Source of the DNA: Delphinapterus leucas
Lineage: Eukaryota; Chordata; Mammalia; Artiodactyla; Monodontidae
DNA: 64,000 bases
Direction: 5' to 3'
Assembly (NCBI RefSeq): GCF_002288925.2
Contig: NW_022098036.1
Location: 41,016,614-41,080,613 of the forward strand
Positions 48,755 to 58,679 of this stretch are shown in pieces. Positions within the stretch are counted from its first letter, which is position 1. Every line of letters begins with the position of its first letter. The translations under genes were made by a program, and so were the position numbers. The notes under the pieces were generated by a model, which saw nothing but the letters and a program-made list of their open reading frames with translations, searched no databases and had not been told where the DNA came from.

Positions 48755-49086
48755 GGGACTTCCCTGGTGGCACAGTGGTTAAGAATCTGCCTGTCAATGC
48801 AGGGGACACAGGCTCGAGCCCTGGTCTGGGAAGATCCCACGTGCCGTGAAGCAACTAAGCCCATGAGCCACAACTACTGAGCCTGCGCTCTAGAGCCTGA
48901 GCCACAACTACTGAAGGCCACGTGCCTAGAGCCCATGCTCTGCAACAAAGAGAAGCCACTGCAATGAGAAGCCCGTGCACCACAACAAAGAGTAGCTCCC
49001 ACTCGCCACAACCAGAGAAAGCCCGTGCGCAGCAACGAAGACCCAATGCAGCCAAAAATAAGTAAATGAATAAATTTATTAAAAAT
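48755..49086 (+). mobile_element. CHR-type SINE, long (older) type, inside L1 ORF2
   Basis: Head 'gggacttccctggtggcaca', classic B-box-like 'ggctcgagccc' (48810-48820), extended 3' part through 'ccagagaaagccc' and 'acgaagacccaatgcagcc', A-rich tail. An internal repeat of 'gagccacaactactga' occurs at 48865-48880 and 48899-48914. Flanking duplication AAAAACTCTCC (48741-48751) and AAATACTCTCC (49087-49097). Confidence 0.93.
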
Positions 49087-49283
49087 AAATACTCTCCACA
49101 AATTGGGTATAGAGGGGATGTACCTCAACATAATAAAAGTCACATAGGACAAACCCACAGTGAGCATATACTCAACGATAAAAAGCTGAAAGATTTTCCT
49201 CTAAGATTAGGAACAAGATGAGGATGCCCACTCTCATTACTTTTATTCAACATAGTATTGGGAAGTCCTAGCCACGGCAGTCA

Positions 49284-49331
49284 GACCAAAAAGAGAGAGA
49301 CACAGAGAGACAGAGAGAGAGAAAGAGAGAA
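49284..49331. repeat. GA-rich simple repeat within L1 ORF2
   Basis: Impure (GA)n with CA interruptions, expanded from a purine-rich L1 segment. Confidence 0.8.
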
Positions 49332-50840
49332 AGGCATCCAAATTGGGTATGAAGAAGTAAAACTGTCAACATTTGCAGGTGACATGATGTTATATATAGA
49401 ATACCCTAAAGACTCCACCAAAAATCCTGTTAAAACTAATAAATGAATATAATATATTTTTTGCAAGGTAAAAAATCAATGTACAGAAATCTGTTGTGCT
49501 CTATAAACTAATAAACTATCAGAAAGAGAAATAAAGAAAAAAAATTCCATTTACAAGTGCATCAAAAAGAATAAAATACCTAGGAATAAATTTAACCAAG
49601 GAGGTGAAAGACATGCACCCTGAAAGACATTAATTAAGACGCTGAAGATGACACAAATAAATGGAAAGAAATAGCATGCTAGTGGATTAGAAGAAGTCAT
49701 ATTGTTAAAATATCCAGGCTATTCAAAGCAATCTATAGATTCAGTGCAATCCCTGCCAAAATTCCAATGGCATTTTCTACAGAACTGGAACAAATAATCC
49801 TAAAATTTGTATGGGACCACAAAAGACAGCATATAGTGAAAACAATGTTAAATAAGAAGAACCTGGTGGCATCATGCTTCCTGATATCAAAATACTCTAC
49901 AAAGGTATAGTATGGTACTGGCACAAAAACAGAGAGAGGACAGATATAAACCCACATTTATATGGTCTATTAATTTACCACAAAGGAGGCAAGAATATAC
50001 AGTGGGGAAAAGACAGTCCTTCAATAAATGGTGTTTAGAAAACTGAACAGCTATATGCAAAAGAATAAAACTGAAACGCTTTTTACACCATATACAAAAA
50101 CAAACTCAAAGTGAATTAAAGACTTAAATCTAAGGCCTGACCCATAAAACTCCTAGAAGAAAACATAGGCAGTTCACTCTTTGACATCAGTGTTAGTAAT
50201 ATTTTGGGGGTCTGTCACCTCAGGCAAGGGAAACAAAAGCAAAACTAAACAAATGGGACTACATCAAACTGAAAATCTTTTTCACAGAGAAGGAACCCAT
50301 CAACAAACTGAAAACTTAATAAATGGGAAGAGATATTTGCAAATGATATATCTGATAAGGGGTTAATATCCAAAATAATAAAGAACTCACACAACTCAAT
50401 ATCAAAAAAGCAAAGAATCCAAATAAAAGGTGGGCAAAGTACAACATCAACATCACTAATCATCAGGGAAATGTAAATCAAAACCTCAATGAGATAACAC
50501 CTCACAGCTGTCAGAATGGTTATTATCAAAAAGAGAACAACAACGACAAAAAAAAGACAAGTGTTCTCAAGAATGTAGAGAAAAAGGAACACTTGTGCAC
50601 TGTTGGTGGGAATGTAATTGGTACAATCACTATGGAAAACAGTATGGAGATTGCTCCAACACTTAAAAACAGAACTACCATATGGTACAGCAATTCCACT
50701 TCCAAGTGTTTATCTGAAGAAAACAAAAACACTAATTTGAAAAGACATATGCATTCCATGTTCATAGCAGCATTATTTACAATAGCCAAGATATGGAAGC
50801 AACTTAAGTGTTCATTGACAAATGAGTAGATAAAGAAAGC

Positions 50841-50935
50841 TGGTTTCTCTTTTTTGTCTGATTACCTGTGCACCTGCCTCTGGTCCATCTACTAGATAGT
50901 ACATTTTTAACACATCATTTTTAACACAATGGAAT
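50841..50935. other. Foreign insert inside L1 3' region, partly copied from 52177-52231
   Basis: L1 sequence is interrupted after 'agataaagaaagctg' and resumes at 'aatggaatattattcagcc' (50928-50946). Within the insert, 50864-50918 matches 52177-52231 at 52 of 55 bases without gaps. A 14-bp tandem copy of CATTTTTAACACA follows at the insert end. Confidence 0.8.
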
Positions 50936-51409
50936 ATTATTCAGCCATAAAAAAGAATGAAATCTTGCCATTTGCTACAAGATAGATGGACCTAGATGGT
51001 ATTATGCTAATGAAATTAGTCAGAGAGAGAAAAACAAATACTGTATGATTTCACTTATATATGGAATCTAAAAAGCAAAGCAAAACAAAACAGAAACAGA
51101 CTCACAGATACAGAAAACAAACTGGTGGTCACCAGTGGGGAGGAGGGTAGGAAGTTGGGCAAAACAGGCGAAGGGGCTTAAGAGGTACAAACTTCCAGTT
51201 ATAAAATAGATGGCTCAGGGGTATAATGTATAGCATAACAAATATAGTCAGTAATATTGCAATAACTTTATATGGTGACAAATGATTAGTAGACTTATCA
51301 TGGTGATCAATTCATAATGTATATAAATGCCAAATCCCAATGTTGTACAACTAAAACTAATACAATATTGTATGTCACTATACTTTTTAAAAAATGAGAA
51401 CGTAGGTAA

Positions 51410-53300
51410 CATCATAATAATTTTTGCTAATAGAGTTTTATAGCTAGTTTGAATACTAAACAAAGCCTGATATGTTCCAGAGAATGTAAAAAGGAAAACA
51501 AATAGAGAAGCTAGATTTACTTTGCAGTATGGTGAATATCTTTCTTTATTTGTACATTTTTTTATTAATTTTAAAATGTATACTGAATACCCATCATGTG
51601 ACATGCTAGCAACACACGTGGTGGAAGTTCAGTTAAATCCCAAAAGTTGAAAAACTTTGTCACCTGAAGAAAAATGAAGTACGAAACTAGGGGTAAGCTA
51701 GGTCAGAGGTCAAAAGAAGTTCTACCCAGAAGACATGTGTTTGTTAAAGGGAAATTACATTGTGAAGAAGAAGAAGGAAGGAAGAACTGAAACCATGCTG
51801 CAAGGTGCCTAGACAGTGGCATTATATCAGGCAGAAAATTACAAGTAACTTTAGTTATCATCATTTCCCTTTTAATTGAGGCACCTCATTTACTCTCTCA
51901 CTAATTGCATAATATAAGTGCAGCAAAAGATTAGAAATGCAATTTCATGTTTTTCCAGATCCAGAAACATCATAGTTCAGATGTTATTAACATGGCTTAA
52001 ATGTATTTGCTGGTGTGAAAATTTTAGCAAGGTCACAATACCGCGTTAAGAAGTAATTATATGCATGTTAGAATAATTTGAGCGTTGTCTTTCTGATGAA
52101 CATCTGATCTCAAAGGGTCCCTCTGAGGAGAATATATTCCATTCTGGGTCACACCTGCCAAGGCTTCCACATCAAAACCTGTGCACCTGCCTCTGGTCCA
52201 TTTCCCAGATAGTACATTTTTAACACATCATCTGCCAGGGGGAAAAAGATCACATAACAGAAGCTCGCTTCAAATGAAAGATTTTCTGCCAAGAGGATTG
52301 GGAATTATGCTGCCAGGCTGGCAGATGATATGGAAGCATAAATCTGAAACCTATTCTTTTATGTCATCTGGTTTGAGACACTTTCATCACCATTTCAACC
52401 CTGAAGTCTATTCATAAATCTGTGCATTAACTTAAATAAAATCCAAGCATTTTTTTAATTAAGAAATTTTTTCAACCAGGTTTAAACTAGAATCTCAACC
52501 ATGTGGATTTATAGGATCCCTGTGCAAAATTTTTCTTTTTTTCACTAAACTTCGTTGTGGCTTCAAATGCACATACCTGTCATTACCTTTAGCGTTTGTA
52601 TTGTTTATTACTTGGCTATTCCTCAACATTCTGTAAAACAAACAAGTGTTACTAACACAGAGTCACTTGTTCAAACTAGCAAAAGACCAACCAATTGAAA
52701 GGATTAAAGATTGAATCGTAACATATTTTTGAGGAAATAATATTTCAAGATATTCAAATATATAATTAATCTAAATTCATTAAGGAATGACAGTCATTCA
52801 CTTATATATTTTATGCATTCAGTCTATAATCAGCTCAGAGAATATTTTTTTAGAATACTTTTAATAAAGTCATACAAATGTGGCACTGCTAAGTGTACTA
52901 TATACATTCTGTCCTTTTTTATTAACAGAGGCCATTTCTCTCCCAGGAAGAAATGAATGGAATGAAAAATATGTTTCCCATCTTCCCTTGAAGTTAGGTT
53001 TAACCTTGTGAGTAGACAGGCTAATGAACCTCAACAGAAGTTTGCTAGGGGATTCTGGAAAAGTTCTTCTTTCCTATGGTCCTCCTTGACCCCTTCTCAT
53101 GCATACCCAGTTTGTTCCTTTTTCCTTATTTCTGCCTGGAACACAGACATGCTGGCTGAAGTTGCAGCAGCCATAATACAATTAAAAAGAAGTTCAAGAG
53201 AGTCCCAGAGACTGTGGCATCCTGTGACAGCACAGACAGTGATGCCCAGCACAAGACTTCTCATTCCTTGAGAATAAATTTGTTACTTTTTTCCTTTTAT
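51410..53300. other. No recognised gene; contains the source of the templated insert
   Basis: AT-rich, unique-looking. 52177-52231 is the presumed donor of the insert in the L1. Frames at 52181-52417 and 53008-53271 have no recognised domain. Confidence 0.45.
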
Positions 53301-53309
53301 TTTCTTCCC

Positions 53310-53490
53310 TTTTAGTTACTGAGGCATAAGTTGCATATATCAAGGTACACAAATCTTAAGTGTACAGCTTGGTGGCTTTTTAACCTATGTATACACCCAT
53401 GTAACCACCACCCATATCAAGATATGTGTAAATCTCCAGAAGCTTCCATCCTGATTGATACCCTTTGCCAAAGGCAACTTCTAGTCTAAA
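53310..53490 (-). mobile_element. Old L1 3' end, antisense
   Basis: 'ttactgaggcataagttgca' (53316-53335), 'aatcttaagtgtacagcttg' (53352-53371), 'gtatacacccatgtaaccac' (53390-53409), 'catatcaagatatg' and 'ccagaagcttcc' match the reverse of an old L1 3' end. Confidence 0.65.
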
Positions 53491-53601
53491 CTCTAAACCC
53501 AAGTTTCTTTAAAGCACTAGTCAGTTTTACTGTTACTTGTAGTCAAATATAATTTTCTACAATTCTTTTAAAAAGCAAATTTTCTGTTGACAACAGGATT
53601 G

Positions 53602-53683
53602 TATACGTTGGCCAAAAAGTTCGTTCGGGTTTTCCATATGATCTTATGGAAAAACCCGAATGAATTTTTGGGCCAACCCAATA
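53602..53683. mobile_element. Mariner-derived MITE (82 bp) forming a hairpin
   Basis: The two mariner ends face each other with only a 6-base loop (TGATCT, about 53639-53644). Left arm 'ttggccaaaaagttcgttcg' (53608-53627) pairs with the right arm ending 'ggccaaccca'. The right TA is at 53682-53683; the left end has lost a base or more ('tatacgttgg'). It shares terminal sequence with the full mariner at 38184-39671 but is a short non-coding form. Confidence 0.9.
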
Positions 53684-53689
53684 TTAGGT

Positions 53690-56420
53690 CCCCCTCACAA
53701 TATTTTTAAAAGTTGACCTTTAACAAAAGACTTTTTAATCCTACATAAATTTTGCATATTTTGTAATTTTCTTTACCCCTAAATCACATTTTTAGTAATT
53801 TCTATGAATGTAAGCAAATATTATTTTCCTATTTAATACAGAGATTTTAATTATCCATGTGACAAAATGATTATGTCCAGATAGACAAACTTAATCACTT
53901 TATTAAAAAAATAAACACTAAAGGTTACATGGAGATTATTTAAATGATAAAATAGACCAAATGTTTAATAAACAACAAACATATTTCTTCCTACTTGTTA
54001 ATCATTTCCCTACTAAGATCCATGTCTTAGAAAAAACTACCTTGTATTCTTCAATAATCCAAAGATCAAATAGTTATTTTATTAATCTTTTCAATATTAT
54101 CTACATTTATTAAATATCTTTTAACACTTTTCTATGCCTTTTTTAAAATAGTGAAAATGATTAGGAAATAATTGAAGCAATATTAAAACCTAATTTAAAA
54201 TAATAAACAAGATGATTCAAAATTATATTTAAAATTTTTTTCACAATAGGCAATCTTCATTTTCAGTCACTGAAGTTATATTAATACTGGAACTTATATT
54301 GTATGTATTGAGGGTGAGTGATTTTAATTCAAAACAAATTAAGCTATAGTTCATTAGCAAGTATTAAGTAAGGTTTATTTGGGGAATTAATAAAATTATC
54401 CAGCTTTTGTTAACTATACAGAAGTGTACATTAGCTGGACCATATACCCATGAATAATCCTTAATTCTGCCTCAGATTGCAAATAACCCAATGGGAAGAA
54501 GTTTAATAAGTATGTTAATTTCATAGGACCTAGTCAAATGCTGGGATTGTTATATAAAATGGATACGGCACAAATCAGGAATTTTGCTTTCCTCTCTTGT
54601 ATTAATCCCCTTCCACCTAAACCAAGGCCCAGTACTCCTCATCTTATCAGACAGTCTGGGCAAGACAAACGACTTAGAAAAAACAGTTGGACCAATGAAA
54701 CTCAATCAATTTCCCAGATCCTATAGGTATGAATTTGAGGTTGAAGTAGATAAAAAGTAGGAGCTTGCTGTGTCAGCTTTTTCAAATCAGAGAGTAAAAA
54801 GAAGCTTTCAGGTGGACTTGGGTCTGATATTGACTCCTGCAGGGTCTTGATAGGTTATAGAGCAATAGCCTGCAAAAGCCATGAATACCAAACAAGTCAG
54901 GCAGACCAAACTGTGATGCCTGCGGCTCCTCCAGCTGGTCTCTTCTAGCAGGTCACTTTCTGGAGACAACAAAGAATATGAGGAAAATGTAGGAGAGACA
55001 CACTACTAAGAAATTGACACACATTTCAGATTAGACTCATTCTAAACCCATAAACTTTTTAAAGATCTTTTTATATGCTTCATTCTGTATTGTGATGATA
55101 TGATAGATTGGTTACAAACCTCATGATTGTGAAAACCAAGGATTGTCTGATGTATTAAATGAAGGTCCTAAAAGGGAAATATTGCCAATGATACTCTTTT
55201 CTTTTCTCCTGTTATAAATGATATTTGTGCTCTCTGCTTTATTTTCAACATTTGTCAGAATAAAGGCCTGCATCAATGATTCGACCATTTTTGAGTTGAC
55301 AGGTAACACACAAATACACAAATAAAGTTACTGTAGCTAGAGAGCTATTTTTTAATGAATACTGTTTCCCACCTTAAATGACCTCTAACAAAAATTTTAA
55401 CAGAAAGATAACAAAAAGTATTCTTTTGGTAAAGATTAAGTGATAAAATTAAAATAGGAAAAGCACTCTTAAACTTGACATCTATAGAGGTATTGAATTT
55501 TGGTCAATTTTTTCTGAACATTACTGCAATATAAGTGTAAAGATCAAATTTTCTAAGCAGATTTCTCTTCTGTAAAAATTTGTAATATCTTGGGATATAT
55601 TATCTCAGACATACAGACATTTGTCCATAGATATAAGAAGCCAGAGGATAAATGTGTAGTACTTTATCCTAAAGTGTCAATTTTATTCCATGGAATATCC
55701 TTAAAAATATAAATATACATTATAGAATGTAATAAAAGAGATGCTGTTATATTATGCAGTAGAGAACCCAATTTGTCTAAATATTTCAAGATAAAACAGC
55801 TTCTCAAACTTCAACTATGAACTAAGTTTTAGTGGTGCTTTGATAGAAAAATTTAACAACCATAGTCATAACCTATGGTGTAAAGACACATACGCAAAAT
55901 ATCTAGAAGGAAATATATAATTTATTTTTTAACAAAAAATAGGTCAATATTCCAAAAAGATTCTTTTTCAGTAAAATCAGTAATTATAGTGATGATTACA
56001 TTCCTCGTAAATCATTCAATGGGTAAAGTAATTTTCTATCTCCGTGTTTTACCTAATTTGAAAGTTTCTTTAATGTCTTATGTTACCTCAATCAAAGAAA
56101 AATAATAGCTATTATGCTGCTCTAAAATACTTTTGTCATTAGCTCTTTGTCAATAATGATATTGGCTTCCTTAGTTTATACTATCCTCTCTACATACTCG
56201 GTTTTTCTTATTTAAAATACAGTTAACATGTCTCAAAATAACCATTAATATTTCATTTTTATCATCTAGAAAATATTTCAATAAAATCGCATAGATCCAC
56301 GTCAGTTTATATTGAGTTATCTTCACATCTAAGTTAACACATCATCTCTCAAATAAATTCACACAATAATATTGATGATAATAGACTAAGATTCTATGTG
56401 AGAACAAGTTTTTAAAATGA
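53690..56420. other. No recognised feature
   Basis: 2.7 kb of AT-rich sequence; no gene or nameable repeat. Confidence 0.45.
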
Positions 56421-56424
56421 ATGT

Positions 56425-56530
56425 ACATTCATTCACTCAACACATCAATTTATTGAGTGCCTACTATTTTTTCTATAACTTCTATTAAGTTAAAATATAG
56501 TAAACAAAATACTTCTATGATAAGATATAA
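56425..56530 (-). mobile_element. L2 LINE 3' terminus, antisense
   Basis: 'attcattcactcaacacatc' (56428-56447) then 'aatttattgagtgcctacta' (56448-56467) is the reverse L2 3' terminus. Confidence 0.6.
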
Positions 56531-56589
56531 TAGAATGCTTCCCTGAGGAAATGACAGTAGACCTGAAAGGATGACCAACATTAACTATC

Positions 56590-56690
56590 AAGCTTTAGGT
56601 CCTAGCATTAGAAAGTGGTAGAGCTAAGACTGGAAGGCAGGCAGACTGACTCGAAGTCAAGTTCTTTTAACCACAAAGCACTATAGGGAA
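56590..56690 (-). mobile_element. Possible MIR fragment, antisense
   Basis: 'gaaagtggtagagctaagac' (56611-56630), 'tggaaggcagg' and 'tgactcgaagtcaagttctt' resemble the reverse MIR 5' part. Confidence 0.45.
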
Positions 56691-56829
56691 ATTTACAGTG
56701 AATTCTTCTTGGATTGGACTCTTGGTAGGATTTGAGAGAGGTAGGAAATCTCCGGCTTGGACCCCAGTTCTTCCATACAAAATGGCCCAGAACGGGAGGA
56801 GGAAGAAAGTTTTTATAAAAGCCAATTTA

Positions 56830-56847
56830 CGCAAAAAAAAAAAAAAA
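56830..56847 (+). repeat. CGC plus A-tract preceding the SINE, inside its target-site duplication
   Basis: The bases 'cgc' followed by 15 As lie between the left target duplication and the SINE head. They look like the very end of another CHR SINE tail. Confidence 0.6.
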
Positions 56848-57060
56848 GGACTTCCCTGGTGGCGCAGTGGTTAAGAGTCCGCCTGCCGTTGCAGGGGACA
56901 CGGGTTCGTGCCCCGGTCCGGGAAAATCCCACATGCCGCGGAGCGGCTAGGCCCGTGATCCATGGCCGCTGGGCCTGAGTGTCCGGAGCCTGTGCTCCGC
57001 AACAGGAGAGGCCACAGCGTTGAGAGGCCCGCGTACCGCAAAAAAAAAAAAAAAAAAAAA
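56848..57060 (+). mobile_element. CHR-type SINE, short subfamily
   Basis: Complete from 'ggacttccctggtggcgcag' to about 21 As. A 13-bp duplication, AAAAGCCAATTTA, lies at 56817-56829 and 57058-57070. The left copy is separated from the SINE head by the extra CGC-A tract listed above. Confidence 0.95.
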
Positions 57061-57071
57061 AGCCAATTTAA

Positions 57072-57800
57072 TCTCTGCTGACAATTATCTCTAAACAAAA
57101 GAGATTTAGACTCAAGGTAGAGTGCAAGAGGAAAGCATAATCATTTACCTGGGATTCAACCTTAGAGCATCAAAACAAAGATAACAGAGGCAAAACAAAC
57201 CAAAGAAAAGGCAAGTGGGTCCTGCAGCTCTGCTGTCCCTGCTCCCAATCATACTAGCTAGCCTGATGGCCAGTAAATTTTCACTTCAATAGCCAAAAGC
57301 TGAGGGGAGCACAACCACATCCCCAGATCTACTCCTGGGACACAAGTCAATTCTAAAGGGAAAAGACATGGAGAAAATATACTGTGATATCCATTTGCTG
57401 CTGCTGCCTATCTCATTTTCTGACTCACACAAAACATAAAGTTGAACAAAGAATATAATCCATCCTGTAGCCCAAAACTGTTTTTCAATTTCACTTAAAA
57501 ATTATGACCATCCTCCCCCAACCCAGTTTTTATATGTGTTATCTTCTACTGTCTTGATTAGAAGGCACGGCTCTTTCTCTATGCTTTGGAGGAGGGTAAT
57601 TAGCATAGACAGTAGGTCTCTTTTGAAAGTTTGAAAGAATATAACAGTTCATTTGTCTGAGATTGAATTTAATTTGCAACAGGTGGGGAGAGTGGGAATG
57701 GTGAGGCAAGAGTAGTATTCTGGTGTAATTCTTAATATTTTCCATTTTTATAGCTTTATGTATTTTTAAAATATTTTAAACAAATTTCAGATTTGAAGAT
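57072..57800. other. No recognised feature
   Basis: No gene or repeat named. The 68-codon minus-strand frame at 57539-57745 is unsupported. Confidence 0.45.
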
Positions 57801-57804
57801 TTAT

Positions 57805-58150
57805 GTGAGGGACTCCCAGTTAATGGTCTAGCATGTGAGGAACTTGGAAGTCTCTATTTTATTCTAACAGTAAGTAAAAAGCTAAACAAACTGAAAAAAA
57901 ATCAACAACTCTTCTTCGCTCCTTCAGATAGTTGATGTCACAGGGAAATCAGCTGCACAAAATTGGAGAGACAAACAGGTGAATATAAGAATCACAGCTT
58001 ACTAGAGCAGACACTGACAAGCAAATACACCTGTGGGAACCAGTGCTGGAAAGGGGAAATCTAAACCGTAATTGACAAATTGCTGGAGGTTCAGTGTGGA
58101 CAAACTTGAGAGTTAAAAACTCAGAGTGGACCAAGTCAAGTAATGGGGGC
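57805..58150 (+). mobile_element. Possible old L1 5'UTR fragment
   Basis: 'gggactcccagttaatggtc' (57809-57828), 'agttgatgtcacagggaaat', 'cctgtgggaaccagtgctgg' (58030-58049) and 'gaccaagtcaagtaatggg' recall a mammalian L1M 5' region. The assignment is uncertain. Confidence 0.35.
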
Positions 58151-58544
58151 CTCCGTGCTTTTGTATTACCTCTATTCCTCTATTCCTGATATTCCCATTT
58201 ATTTTCTAAGTATTCAATAGTTTTTCCCTTCATAATTACATTAAGTCATTTGAGCATCATTATCATTATTTTTCTAACATGTTATACCAGATCTTTATCA
58301 ACACATTTTATTCTTTTATGTTTAATAAAGAAATGGACTGAGGTATTGTACACCCTCTGTTTATAAAATATATACCATTTTTTTATACTTAGCATCGCTG
58401 AATTGGAGATTTTCTAATTCTACACCTCCAATATCATTTCTGATTCAAGAGTTGTGGAAGAAAACATTTGTATTGTTTTTGTTTATAGTGTTTGCTTAAT
58501 TTAAATATGCAGTATTTATTTCTGAGAACTAAACCTTAAGGTTT

Positions 58545-58670
58545 TTATGTCTTCTCACCTGTAGAATGAGCTAATACTGATCCTTGCCTTAGAGGGGTGT
58601 GTGGAAAAAATTAGATAATGCATGTAAAATGTATACAGCCAGGTAGATGCAATAAACATTATTGTTATTT
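58545..58670 (+). mobile_element. MIR SINE 3' part, sense
   Basis: 'tcacctgtagaatgagctaa' (58555-58574), 'tgccttagaggggtgtgtgg', 'ttagataatgcatgtaaaat' and 'aataaacattattgttatt' follow the MIR 3' order. Confidence 0.6.
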
Positions 58671-58679
58671 AAAATATTT

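Larger units (their letters stand above)
47200..50330 (+). pseudogene. L1 ORF2 pseudogene (endonuclease/reverse transcriptase)
   Basis: In active L1s ORF2p nicks target DNA and reverse transcribes L1 RNA at the nick. Visible pieces are the endonuclease part ('LLNIYAPNIRTPKYI' from about 47249; 'MDRISRQKINKERLALN' from 47367), the linker near 47880-48100, and RT sequence from 48420 to 49450. The catalytic FADD box reads FAGD (Gly codon 49378-49380), so a metal-binding aspartate is lost. Many stops and frameshifts are present. A long-type CHR SINE (48755-49086) and a GA-rich expansion (49284-49331) interrupt RT. Downstream, '[19 protein letters not shown]'-like frame-shifted C-terminal sequence continues past 49740. 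It is not functional. Confidence 0.8.
46339..51394 (+). mobile_element. Near full-length L1, sense, dead, with target-site duplications
   Basis: It starts with an L1 promoter-like leader ('caagatggcagagtaggaag' at 46361-46380), continues through ORF2 endonuclease, linker and reverse transcriptase, and ends in the L1 3'UTR ('acttccagttataaaataga' at 51190-51209) without a clear poly-A. A decayed direct repeat flanks it: TGAAAACGTATGTGA (46324-46338) and TGAGAACGTAGGTAA (51395-51409), 12 of 15 identical. ORF1 appears to be missing: leader sequence passes into endonuclease near 47195. Frames on the minus strand here, including the 183-codon one at 47786-48337, are antisense readings of ORF2. Confidence 0.85.

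Noticed and set aside
11650..57060. tRNA genes at the tRNA-like heads of the CHR SINEs
   Set aside because: They have A- and B-box-like sequence but no complete cloverleaf acceptor stem, and all end in SINE bodies and poly-A tails.
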